The notes under the pieces: generated by a model
The model's database searches: none
The model's input: the letters and a program-made list of their open reading frames with translations, nothing else
Told to the model about the DNA's origin: nothing
Part shown: piece by piece, positions 1 to 8,260 of the stretch
How the letters are laid out: every line of letters begins with the position of its first letter
Position numbering within the stretch: position 1 is the stretch's first letter
NCBI GenBank assembly: GCA_037157565.1
Contig: JAZHRO010000003.1
Coordinates: 66,590,501-66,654,500 of the forward strand
DNA from: Thalassia testudinum
Taxonomy: Eukaryota; Streptophyta; Magnoliopsida; Alismatales; Hydrocharitaceae
Direction: 5' to 3'
DNA: 64,000 nucleotides
Translations under genes and position numbers: made by a program

Positions 1-831
1 AGTGTCTAGAAGCGTGTCGTGGTGCAAGTGAAATAAGTGTGCATACACCGTAAAAGATTTTAAACTTTGAATCGCACGCCAAGTTTGAAAATGAAATCCT
101 TGGTTTTTAAAATGTCCTTCCTTTAATTAGTCCTTTTTCAAAAGAAAATATGTGACCACTTGTTAGATTTATTCAGTACAGATTAGGTGGCCTTTGCATT
201 AAATCCCAAATGCGATGCGTGATCAAAAATAGGATGCAAAGTAAGAGAATGCGTACCTTGCCTCCAGCGATCTTCGATGCAAAAATGCACGCAATGCAGA
301 AAAGCAAATCTAGAGGCTGCTCATACAGACCTAAATGGTTCGTCCTAGGGCAGGCAGCTTCTAGCAGGCAGCTCGTTTTTTTTTCTTTTTCTATTTTTTT
401 AGAGCTACTTATGCACAAGCAAATAAAAGAAATAATAATAAAAAAAAAATAAACCTAAATCTAAAGAAAAGGGAACAGGCTCCCAAAAATTACCCAACAC
501 GGGTCCAAAACAAAATCAGGGAACAAACCCTCAAAATATGCCCCAGAACAAGGGTTTCAAACTAACTGTAATGAAAAATTAAGTCTTCAGTCTTAATTCT
601 ATTCTAATTAAATTAGCGATTAAATACAGTGGTGTCCGTCGCGTCCTCGTCCTTCTCCTCCTTTCAAAATTGCTTATCCACTTCTCGTTTGGCGACGTCA
701 AGGGTCGCCTCTCACAGTGGCTGATTCTTGCACAAAATTTCTCGCACAGAAAAGAAAATAATAGATGGTCAAATCTCTGTGCAATTGACAAATAATCAAA
801 ATAAAATTAGGCGAAATTATTGCATCTGTTG
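1..831 (-). other. 5' leader of minus-strand LTR element A
   Basis: Sequence downstream (on the minus strand) of the primer-binding site of element A. It resembles the leaders of elements G (44655-46002) and F (48235-49081), including the stretch around CTGCTAGAAG next to a T-rich run. Bases 1-77 are the reverse complement, with a few mismatches, of 2750-2829, which is the same leader segment in plus-strand element B. No convincing coding frame is seen; short frames here are chance. The ORF of element A, if it has one, lies left of the window. Confidence 0.6.
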
Positions 832-851
832 CCTCCCCGGCAACGGCGCCA
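832..851 (-). other. Primer-binding site (tRNA-Asp type) of element A
   Basis: The minus strand reads TGGCGCCGTTGCCGGGGAGG, two bases after the LTR end. This is complementary to the 3' end of plant tRNA-Asp, the primer usually given for Athila-lineage Gypsy elements. It fixes the orientation: 5' LTR to the right, internal region to the left. Confidence 0.85.
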
Positions 852-1259
852 TTTGACCGTGTCGATCTTTCGCTTTTAAGTCGTTTGTAGTTTAATGTGG
901 TGGAAAAATCGACTAATCAATTTTTAATAAGAAATAACCCCTCGCAGAGGAGCGGGTCGTTTCCACAGGGAGGCAATAACGTATTAAAATTCGCGCCACT
1001 TAAAAATGTTTGTTCGGAGTCAATTTGGACAAGAACCAAGCCAAGATTGCCTTTAGATTAAGGTTTAAGCAAGAAATAATGCTGAAATGGCAATTATGAT
1101 AAACTACAGGATATTTTCCGCAATGCAGAGTGAATAGAATATGAGTAAAATCTGGCAATGGCAGAAAATGTAAATTTTAATCAATGCTTTACTGTAGCAA
1201 AACAGGGGAATTTTTCCCCGTTGTCTTGCGCGACGAGGAGCCGATGGCTGGGCGCGGGA

Positions 1260-2040
1260 ATCTCGGCGGAGGTCCCTTGGATCAACGGCTTCGAATCGGT
1301 GGTGACGGCGAGTCGCGCGGCGGCCGGAGGTGGCCGGAAGAGCTCCGGCGGAGGTACTGCAGGCGGTTGTGCGTGGGCGCGCGGAGGGTCTGCGGAAGGC
1401 GCTGGCGTGCGGAGGCGTGGCTGCGGTGGTCTGCAGGCGGGCGCGGGCGCGCGGAGGCGTGGCTGCGGTGGTAGCTGCAGAGGTCGGTTGCTGGCGGTTC
1501 TGCAGGTGGCTGTGCGTGGGCGCGCGGAGGGTCTGCGGAGGGCGCTGGAGCGCGGAGGCGTGGCTGCGGTGGTCTGCAGGCGGGCACTGGCGTGTGCGGT
1601 GGAAGCTGCAGAGGGGGCGCTTGCGCAGTGGTTTGCAGATGGCTGTGCGTGGGCGCGCGGAGGGTCTGCGGAAGGCGCTGGCGCGCGGAGGCGTGGCTGC
1701 GGTGGTCTGCAGGCGGGCGCTGGCGCGCGGAGGCGTGGCTGCGGTGGTAACTGCAGAGGTCGGTTGCTGGCGGTTCTGCAGGTGGCTGTGCATGGGCACG
1801 CGGAGGGTCTGCGGAGGGCGCTGGCGCGCGGAGGCGTGGCTGCGGTGGTCTGCAGGCGGGCGCTGGCGTGTGCGGTGGAAGCTGCAGAGGGGCTGCGGAG
1901 GATGCTGCAGGCTGGTCTGCAGGCGTTGGAGGAGAGCGCGGGCTGATCTGCAGACGTGCGCAGGTCAGCAGCCGGTGAGCGGTGGAGGGCGCAGGCGGTT
2001 TGGTGGCCGGTTGGAGAGTGCAGGCTGAGGAAGTGGAGGT
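1260..2040. repeat. GC-rich degenerate minisatellite inside LTR A
   Basis: Repeats of phrases such as GCGGAGGCGTGGCTGCGGTG, GGTCTGCAGGCGGGCGCTGG and GTGTGCGGTGGAAGCTGCAG recur in varying order with CTGCAG steps. The corresponding region of LTR B (7060-7760) and the GC-rich cores of the F LTRs (about 46940-47600, 55200-55800) have similar composition. Long open frames on both strands here arise because GC-rich repeats lack stop codons; I do not call them genes. Confidence 0.75.
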
Positions 2041-2044
2041 GAGC

Positions 2045-2088
2045 GGGTAACTTCAGACGTCTGGGAAATTTCCCAGACGTCTTAAGTT
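2045..2088. promoter_or_regulatory. 44-bp near-perfect palindrome with paired AGACGTCT boxes
   Basis: The arms GTAACTT-CAGACGTCTGGGAAA and TTTCCCAGACGTCT-TAAGTTAC pair almost perfectly. Two AGACGTCT octamers start at 2055 and 2075, exactly 20 bp apart, with GGGAAATTTCCC between them. The same structure is kept in LTR B. In LTR orientation it lies about 250-290 bp downstream of the TATA box, so it is probably transcribed. Role unknown: a bZIP-type (GACGTC, C-box) site pair or an RNA hairpin are both possible. Confidence 0.6.
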
Positions 2089-2334
2089 ACTGAGAGGGTG
2101 GCTGATCAGTAGCTTGCGTGGTGGTCTGCGACGACGGCAAGGAAGATGCACGCTGATGTGCTCACGGTAATGCGGGCGAGCTCCAGATGGCGGTGTGGCC
2201 TGTCACACCACATGCCCACGGTGGTGGAGACTCGCCGCCACGGTAGAGGCCGGCAGTGTGGATGGAAGAGAGAGGATCTCTCTGCACAGTGGTGAGTCGG
2301 TGGCGGAGGCCTGATGCAGCCGGCAGCTTCCGTG

Positions 2335-2348
2335 CTCCTTTTATAGTG
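2335..2348 (-). promoter_or_regulatory. TATA box of LTR A
   Basis: The minus strand reads CACTATAAAAGGAG, about 400 bp into the LTR. The same CTATAAAAGGAG string occurs in the E-type LTR at 20581-20593; the copy in LTR B near 6748 has decayed to CTACAAAAGGAG. Confidence 0.6.
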
Positions 2349-2749
2349 TCTTGAACAATTTTGAAATCAGCCGCCGACCAGATCCACCACATCCGCTCCC
2401 CCTTGAATGGCTTCATCACTGCAGCAGCCGGGCGTTGGAGCGGCAGCCAGCCGTTCTGAAAGAAGACGAATAAAGCGAATATTATTAAAATATTAGGGTT
2501 ATTTATGTATAGACCCTCAACTTCTATGTTAATAAAAACAATATACCTAATTGGTTATCTAATTAGATGAATGCTATTCTAAGCTAATTCTAAATGCACT
2601 TAAGATATGAATGCAATGTATGGATTATGTAATTAGATTAAACTATGAATTAATCTATTTACATCCTAATTTATACTAAATAAATGTTAGAATTAACCTA
2701 ATGTGTAGGCACTTAAATACTTAAATAGCCCACAACTATGGGCTAATCA

Positions 2750-3248
2750 GCGTGCGATTCAAAGTTCAAAATCTTTGACGGTGTATGCACACTTATTTCA
2801 CTTGCACCACGGCACGTTTCTAGACACTCCTTAGGTTTGGAAATACTAGGACAAGAGCCCTCCTTTCGTTGGATTTTGAAGTGTTCGGAACTTGAGATCA
2901 AAGGTTTTGTAAATCCAAAGAGGGGGATACCCTGTCACGGATTTTTGGGGGTAGTTGAGGAGCACCGCGAAAGCACAGCTTCAAAGGAAGGCTTAGGCCT
3001 ACTTGCATCCCTCGATCTTCCGTCTTTGGATTTACTTGACCATTTGAGATTTAGGGAAGAACACCTAAGCTCCAACTAGGTCTTTTTAGGCGAGCCGTAG
3101 GTCGATAATAGGCACGTAAATTGATTGAACAAATTGTATTGTCTCCTGCAATCTGACTTAAAATCAAAAGCCTAAATTGGGAAAGACCTAAAAGGTCCTT
3201 TTTGAATTGTGTCTTGCTTGGGGAATTCTGATTGAAGTGTGAGTTAGA
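2750..3248 (+). other. Truncated leader of element B
   Basis: Plus-strand leader preceding the ORF at 3249. It begins abruptly at the LTR of element A; its first ~77 bases match the leader of A at 1-77 in inverted orientation. The 5' LTR and primer site of B are expected left of the window, beyond element A. No coding frame is supported here. Confidence 0.6.
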
Positions 3249-5207
3249 ATGGACCACATTGATTTTCATCCTTTCACATCTTGCCCACACCCTCACCCCC
3301 ACTTTGCATCCTTCGATCCCAGACGCCGAGATGGTCCATTCCTTGATGGACATAATGACAATCATTGGGATCCGTTTTACTCCTATTATAGGAGTATTGG
3401 CCTAGTTAAGCCCCAAATTAGTGAGCAGAACTCAGGAGAGGGATTTGCTTTGCCCAATATCCCACATACCAAAGAAATACCCAACCCACCCTCCCTGAAA
3501 ACTTATAATGGTTGGACAAACACTCCTGAGTACTATAAGCCTGAGCCTGACTTCTCTTATGATAGAAACGACCTCTCCTCTTTGAAGATGGAAATACAGA
3601 AAATGCCAAATGAAATCAGTGAATTGTTAGGAGAATCTTTGAGAGCAGGCCAACAAGAAAGAGATGAAATTAGCCACCCAATCTACCCCATTGACGATGA
3701 CGTACACCCCTCTACAATAGATGCATCTCCCATGGGAAAGCTACACTTTAAGTTGAAGGGAAATTCTGGGGAGAATAGCTACTTTTCGAGGATCGATTTT
3801 GAAACCTCCCCATTAGATGACACTTCCTTGAGAGATCTACACTTTAGGTGGGAGGAAAAAACACATGAAAGTAGCTATGCATTGGATGAAGAACGGTGGC
3901 AACCCGAGGAAGATGATGATAAGGTTGAGTATCCACCTGATTTATATTGGAGTCAAAAGAAGGGAATGATGGTACCATTGGAAGACCTCGACCCAGATGA
4001 TAGTATTTTCGTTACATTTGATGAAGTGGGTCAAAGTCAAGTTGTTAATCCTACCCTCCCTTCTTATCACGATATGGAACTCAAACCCACCCTTAGGGAA
4101 CCTAACCCTAAAGAAATTGACCTATCTGAGGAGTCTGATGTAACCAATGTAAATAATTTACCTCAGATAGAGCACCCTAGGGGATCTGCTGAGATATTAA
4201 ATGATTCTAGACCTCGGGTACATGATGAATTGTGTGATGAGGAGGAAGATGAATTATATGAGGAACCTACATTCAAGACTTGGAGTGACACTAAGGGTGA
4301 TTATGTATTATTTGAAGAGTTAGCCCCTGAGGATGTCACAAATTTGACCAAATTAGGTTTCCTTGGCACACCCATTGATGATATTTCTCCTCATGATAAA
4401 ATGATGGAAAATTTGGAAGCAATTTCTAAGATTTATGTGGATTCACATATAGACTCCGGGGAAGATTTGAGTAAAGAACAAAAACCTAGGGATGACATTG
4501 ATAGGATAATCCCTAGATCTGTTGCTTCCAACCTGCCTTCATTCACTTCGAAGTCACCCTCTGATTCGCTTATATCTGAAAGCGAAATTGTGACTCCTGA
4601 TGAAGAGCAGGAAGATCCACGTGATGATGCAAGGAATGCTAGGGATGAAATTGAGGATTTAGAAAGAGTGTTTGGGATGGACACCAAGCTGATTAAACCC
4701 AACCTAGATCTTATGGCCATCCCACAACCTCGTAACTTGGACACCCTAGACGATCCTTGCCTTAGAGAATTGCTCATTTTTGTTCTGACTAGGGGGCTTA
4801 ACAGACCAATATTTTCTGTAATGGAGTATCGGGTATGGATTGATGATTTCTTTAGTCAGTCCATTACCCTGGGGGTTTATCTCTATACCATTCCTTCCCC
4901 ATTCTTTTTGGAGGATCCTTGTCATCCTACCCCTACCCCTTTGGAGGTTATTTTATCTGTTTATCCTTTAGAACCTCTTCTGGTGACCTGGGAAGATTTC
5001 ATTCCCATTTTAGTTGGGCGAGCATTTGCTATCGGGATTCATCATCAGCTCACCAACATCCTAGGTTACCTATTTTCTAGGCCAACTTTGCTTTGCTCAT
5101 TTTTAGGGCCTATTTCTGCAATTCTTGAACCTGATTTGCAGGTTCTTCGGCTATTCAGCCCAGCTTTGACCCAGGTAATATCCTTCTATGCAATGAGGAC
5201 ATTGTAG
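3249..5207 (+). CDS. Intact 652-aa protein of unknown function in non-autonomous LTR element B
   Basis: Uninterrupted frame from ATG at 3249 to TAG at 5205-5207. The start is supported by the equivalent MDYPYSY-type start of the F and G homologues. I recognise no known domain: no CCHC knuckle, no D-S/T-G protease motif, no YxDD, no integrase triad. Visible parts are: a Pro/Tyr/Phe/Asp-rich N-terminus; a short possible coiled coil at about residues 110-140; an acidic middle; modules YWSQKKGMMVPLEDLDPDD (about 233-251) and TWSDTKGDYVLFEELAPED (about 344-362), which look like copies of one repeat; and a hydrophobic C-terminus with RVWIDDFF (about 528) and HHQL (about 598). Decayed homologues in the same position exist in K (8261-10035), G (34330-44654, split) and F (51149-53132). 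The stop codon is five bases from a PPT-like tract. A retroelement-specific structural protein is possible, but this is inference. Confidence 0.8.
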   Translation: MDHIDFHPFTSCPHPHPHFASFDPRRRDGPFLDGHNDNHWDPFYSYYRSIGLVKPQISEQNSGEGFALPNIPHTKEIPNPPSLKTYNGWTNTPEYYKPEPDFSYDRNDLSSLKMEIQKMPNEISELLGESLRAGQQERDEISHPIYPIDDDVHPSTIDASPMGKLHFKLKGNSGENSYFSRIDFETSPLDDTSLRDLHFRWEEKTHESSYALDEERWQPEEDDDKVEYPPDLYWSQKKGMMVPLEDLDPDDSIFVTFDEVGQSQVVNPTLPSYHDMELKPTLREPNPKEIDLSEESDVTNVNNLPQIEHPRGSAEILNDSRPRVHDELCDEEEDELYEEPTFKTWSDTKGDYVLFEELAPEDVTNLTKLGFLGTPIDDISPHDKMMENLEAISKIYVDSHIDSGEDLSKEQKPRDDIDRIIPRSVASNLPSFTSKSPSDSLISESEIVTPDEEQEDPRDDARNARDEIEDLERVFGMDTKLIKPNLDLMAIPQPRNLDTLDDPCLRELLIFVLTRGLNRPIFSVMEYRVWIDDFFSQSITLGVYLYTIPSPFFLEDPCHPTPTPLEVILSVYPLEPLLVTWEDFIPILVGRAFAIGIHHQLTNILGYLFSRPTLLCSFLGPISAILEPDLQVLRLFSPALTQVISFYAMRTL

Positions 5208-5212
5208 ATTTT

Positions 5213-5226
5213 AGGCATGGGGGGGT
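5213..5226 (+). other. Internal (central) polypurine-like tract of element B
   Basis: AGGCATGGGGGGGT directly after the ORF, preceded by AATGAGGACATTGTAGATTTT. Its core is the same as that of the true PPT at 6338-6350. Equivalent tracts occur at 10233-10245 and 10681-10693 (K), 34171-34182 (G, minus), 40135-40146 (H), 53251-53262 (F) and 61149-61162 (L, minus). Confidence 0.55.
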
Positions 5227-6337
5227 GTACTTGGGGATATACATAGCATAATTGCATACATTTGTACATATAAAAAAAAAAAAAAGTTTTGAGCTTAACT
5301 GGCTAAGTCCTGCATTCTTAACCAAATCAGAACTCTAGCGTAGACTAAATTAATTTTAGGGTCAAACTTTAGAAGCTAAATAAGCTACTAGCTTTAGACC
5401 TTTAGGGTCCTTTGTGGACTTAAAAACTTAAGTAGGAGTTAAGTTGCTGACCATTCTTCAAGAGGTTGAGGAAGGGAAGCTAGGGTTTGAGTTAAAAGGT
5501 GGGGTAGTACCTGGAGTGTTATTCTACCTTTTGGTTTACGGGTCTTGGTAACCCAAGCATCCAAATTTTTCACACTTGGTCTGGTAATTAACTTAATTTC
5601 TGAAAAGAGATTTGGTTCTCTTAGTTTTGACTTAAGAGAGGCTTGAAAACACATTTTGATTGGAAGAGTTCCCGCCGCAGGAGAGGTTGAGTATATACTC
5701 ACCTTAAGGATGCGATGGTAACATATTACCTCCTCGGCGCTTGTCTCTTAGGATATCCATCCTACTGGGGGCATGTAAGCGCATTGCGCGGTTCAGGTAC
5801 CATGGGCGGCCCTATCTCGAAGTGCCGATTGCCATAGGCCTGAATTCGCTTAAGAAATCCATGGGCGATACTATCTCGAAGTGTCGATTACCAGGAGTTC
5901 TTGGGGTCGTTATGGACGGTGCTATCTCGAAGCATCGAAAGCCAGGCACCCTTCGAGGTATGGTAATGGGGACAATGAATCCGACACAGACCGTGTTGAT
6001 AGCTGATCTGAGGTTAGACTTAGAAGAATCAAACAAAAAAAAAAGTATATATATTAAAAAAAAAAAAAAATTCCTTTAACTCAAATAACTCGGACCAATG
6101 CAAAAGCACGGATGCTTTAATCTCAGGGATCAATAAACTTTACGGTAGAGTCAGAAATCAAGGAAACTTGTGCTTGCAACTCGTCTTTAGCCGACCTAGT
6201 CTGTAACTTAGCAACTACTTAGGAACCTTGGGTTTAGAACCTGAACTTAATATGCTTCTGAAGGAAGACTAAGTGAGTTGACTAGTCTACTTAGAGTGCT
6301 AGGTTTCGCTTAATTTTGCTAGGGACTAGCAAAAACT
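5227..6337 (+). other. 3' untranslated tail of element B
   Basis: Non-coding stretch between the ORF and the PPT. It resembles the tail of integrase-bearing element H (about 40150-41411), including a block near 5720-5770 also found at 40735-40800. It contains the TATCTCGAAG repeats and A-runs at 5271-5284 and 6056-6070. Short frames at 5439-6079 are not supported as genes. Confidence 0.6.
5806..5945 (+). repeat. Three tandem TATCTCGAAG-type repeats in the tail of B
   Basis: Units with TATCTCGAAG begin at 5813, 5872 and 5923 (spacing 59 and 51). Each is preceded by ATGGGCG or ATGGACG and followed by a GATTGCCA/GATTACCAG/GAAAGCCAG block. The core can fold into a small hairpin (TCGA-AGCA-TCGA in the third copy). 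Diverged versions occur in H (about 40826-40985) and L (about 60357-60495, minus strand), so the block is conserved across families. Confidence 0.6.
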
Positions 6338-6350
6338 AGGCATGGGGGTA
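6338..6350 (+). other. Polypurine tract of element B
   Basis: AGGCATGGGGGTA just before the LTR start (two T bases intervene), preceded by TGCTAGGGACTAGCAAAAACT. The same CTAGGGACTAGC-AGGCATGGGGGTA block precedes the 3' LTRs at 15272 (minus), 22964, 30742, 41425 and 54721. Confidence 0.8.
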
Positions 6351-6352
6351 TT

Positions 6353-8260
6353 TGATTAGCCCATAGTTGTGGGCTATTTAAGTATTTAAGTGCCTATACA
6401 TTAGATTAATTCTAACATTTATTTAGTATAAATTAGGATGTAAATAGATTAATTGATAGTTTTAATCTAATTACATAATCCATACATTGCATTCATATCT
6501 TAAGTGCATTTAGAATTAGCTTAGAATAACATTCATCTAATCAATTAGGTACATTATTTTTATTAACATAGAAGTTGAGGGTCTGTATATAAATAACCCT
6601 AACATTTTAACAATATTTTCTTTATTCTTCTTCTTTCTGAACGGCTATCTGCCTCTCCAACGCCCGGCTGCTGCAGTGATGAAGCCATTCAAGGGGGAGC
6701 GGATGTGGTGGATCTGGTCGGCGGCTGATTTCAAACTTGTTCAGGCCACTACAAAAGGAGCAGGGAGGCAGCCGAGCTGAGGAGGCCTTCGCCACCGACC
6801 CACCACTGTGCAGAGAGAACCTCTCTCTTCCACTCCACATTGCTGGCCTCTACCGTGGCGGCGAGTCTCCACCACCGTGGGCATGTGGTGTGACAGGCCA
6901 CACCGCCATCCGGAGCTCGCCTGCATTACCGTGAGCACCTTAGCGTGCAACTCCCTCGCCGTCATCCCCGACCACCGTCACCAACCTACTGATTCAGCCA
7001 CCCTCTCAGTAACGTAAGACGTCTGGGGAATTTCCCAGACGTCTGAAGTTACCCGCTCACTTCACCGCACACGCCTGAAGTCGCCTGCAGACCCCTTCCC
7101 GCACCTGCAGAACCTTCAACGCACCCACGTCCGTCAACCTTCAGCTCAAACGCGCCTCAACTCTCCAACAGCCACGCCTCCGCTCAACAGCCTGCGGAAC
7201 CTTCAGCGCACCCACGCCTGCGCCCTCCACCGCTCACCGGCTGCAGACCTACGCACGCCTGCAGATCAGCCCACGCCACCTTCCCCGCGCCCACCATCAG
7301 CCTTCGCCATCTCCACGCACCTGCAGCTCACGCCATCTCCACACACTCACTGGCTGCAGCGCCCTCCTCCAACCGCGCCTGCAGACCCGCACAACCGAGC
7401 ACGCCTCCTCCCGCGCCTGCCGCTTGCAAGCGCCATTCACTCGCGACTGCAGAATCCTTCACCCACGCGCCTGCACCCTCCAACAGCGCCTGCAGTCCAC
7501 GCCGTTCACCACTGCGCCTGCAGAACCGCCAGCAGCGCCCTCCGCAGACCCTCCGCAGCGCACGCCATCCTCCAACCGCGCTGTAGCACCCTCCGTCGCG
7601 CTTGCAGAACCGCCTGCAGCGCCCTCTTCCCCGCGCCGGCAGACGAACGCCTGCCATGCCAGCCGCAGCAGTGCCCATGGCAGCAACAGCAGCCACCCCC
7701 GCAGCAGCAGCAAGCGGCGGACTTCACGCCAACAGGCTGCGCAAGCTGCCGGCTGCAGCACCTCCGCCGGAGCTCGTCCGGCCACCTCCGACCGCCGCAC
7801 GACTCGCCGCCACCACCGATTCGAAGCCCTTGATCCAAGGGACCTCCTCCGAGCTTCCCGCGCCCGACCATCGGCTCCTCGTCGCGCAAGACAAGGGGGA
7901 AAAATTCCCCTGTTTTGCTACAGTAAAACGTTAATTAAAATTTACATTTTCTGCCATTGCCACATTTTAATCATATTCTATTCACTCTGCATTGCGGAAA
8001 ATATCCTGTAGTTTCTCATAATTGCCATTTCAGCATTGTTTCTTGCTTAAACCTTAATCTAAAGGCAATCTTGGCTTGGTTCTTGTCCAAATTGACTACG
8101 AACAAACATTTTTAAGTAGCGCGAATTTTAATACGTTATTGCCTCCCTGTGGATACGACCCGCTCCTCTGCGAGTGGTTATTTCTTGTTAAAAATTGATT
8201 AGTCGATTTTTCCACCACATTAAACTACAAACGACTTAAAAGCGAAAGATCGACCGGTTA
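6353..8260 (+). mobile_element. 3' LTR of element B, 1908 bp
   Basis: Starts TGATTAGCCCATAG after the PPT and ends ...GATCGACCGGTTA, a decayed version of the CGGTCA end of LTR A. It aligns throughout with LTR A on the opposite strand. It is followed by the interior of element K rather than by a primer site, so it is the 3' LTR of B. The C-rich core (about 7060-7760) is the complement of the repetitive core of LTR A. The terminal part 8138-8230 matches 900-990 inverted. Confidence 0.8.
7012..7056. promoter_or_regulatory. Palindrome with paired AGACGTCT boxes in LTR B
   Basis: Counterpart of 2045-2088. AGACGTCT octamers begin at 7017 and 7037, again exactly 20 bp apart, separated by GGGGAATTTCCC and flanked by GTAACGTA and GAAGTTAC. 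One arm base differs from LTR A, yet the box spacing is unchanged. Confidence 0.6.

Larger units (their letters stand above)
854..2749 (-). mobile_element. 5' LTR of element A (Gypsy, Athila-like), 1896 bp
   Basis: On the minus strand the LTR starts TGATTAGCCCATAG at 2749 and ends ...CACGGTCA at 854, next to the primer site. It aligns along its length with the plus-strand LTR at 6353-8260 and, less well, with the split LTR at 11216-15272. It has AT-rich ends, a TATA box, a GC-rich repetitive core (about 1260-2040) and a conserved GGGGAATTTTTCCCC palindrome near 1205. It interrupts the leader of element B at 2750; the other end of A is outside the window, so its target duplication cannot be checked. 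Confidence 0.85.

Noticed and set aside
832..851. Possible tRNA-Asp gene fragment
   Set aside because: Only ~20 bases match the tRNA 3' end, at the position expected of a primer-binding site beside an LTR; no cloverleaf around it.
1104..2028. Long overlapping open frames on both strands (up to 262 codons)
   Set aside because: They lie in the GC-rich minisatellite of LTR A, use repeated low-complexity codons, and are not kept in the matching region of LTR B.
1..2829. Inverted repeat 1-77 / 2750-2829 as ends of one large palindromic element
   Set aside because: Simple nesting explains it: both segments are the same leader part of two related elements in opposite orientation, A being inserted in the leader of B.
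7328..8011. Open frames of 100-195 codons in LTR B
   Set aside because: Same GC-rich LTR core on the other strand; Ala/Pro/Arg-rich, no homologue outside LTRs.
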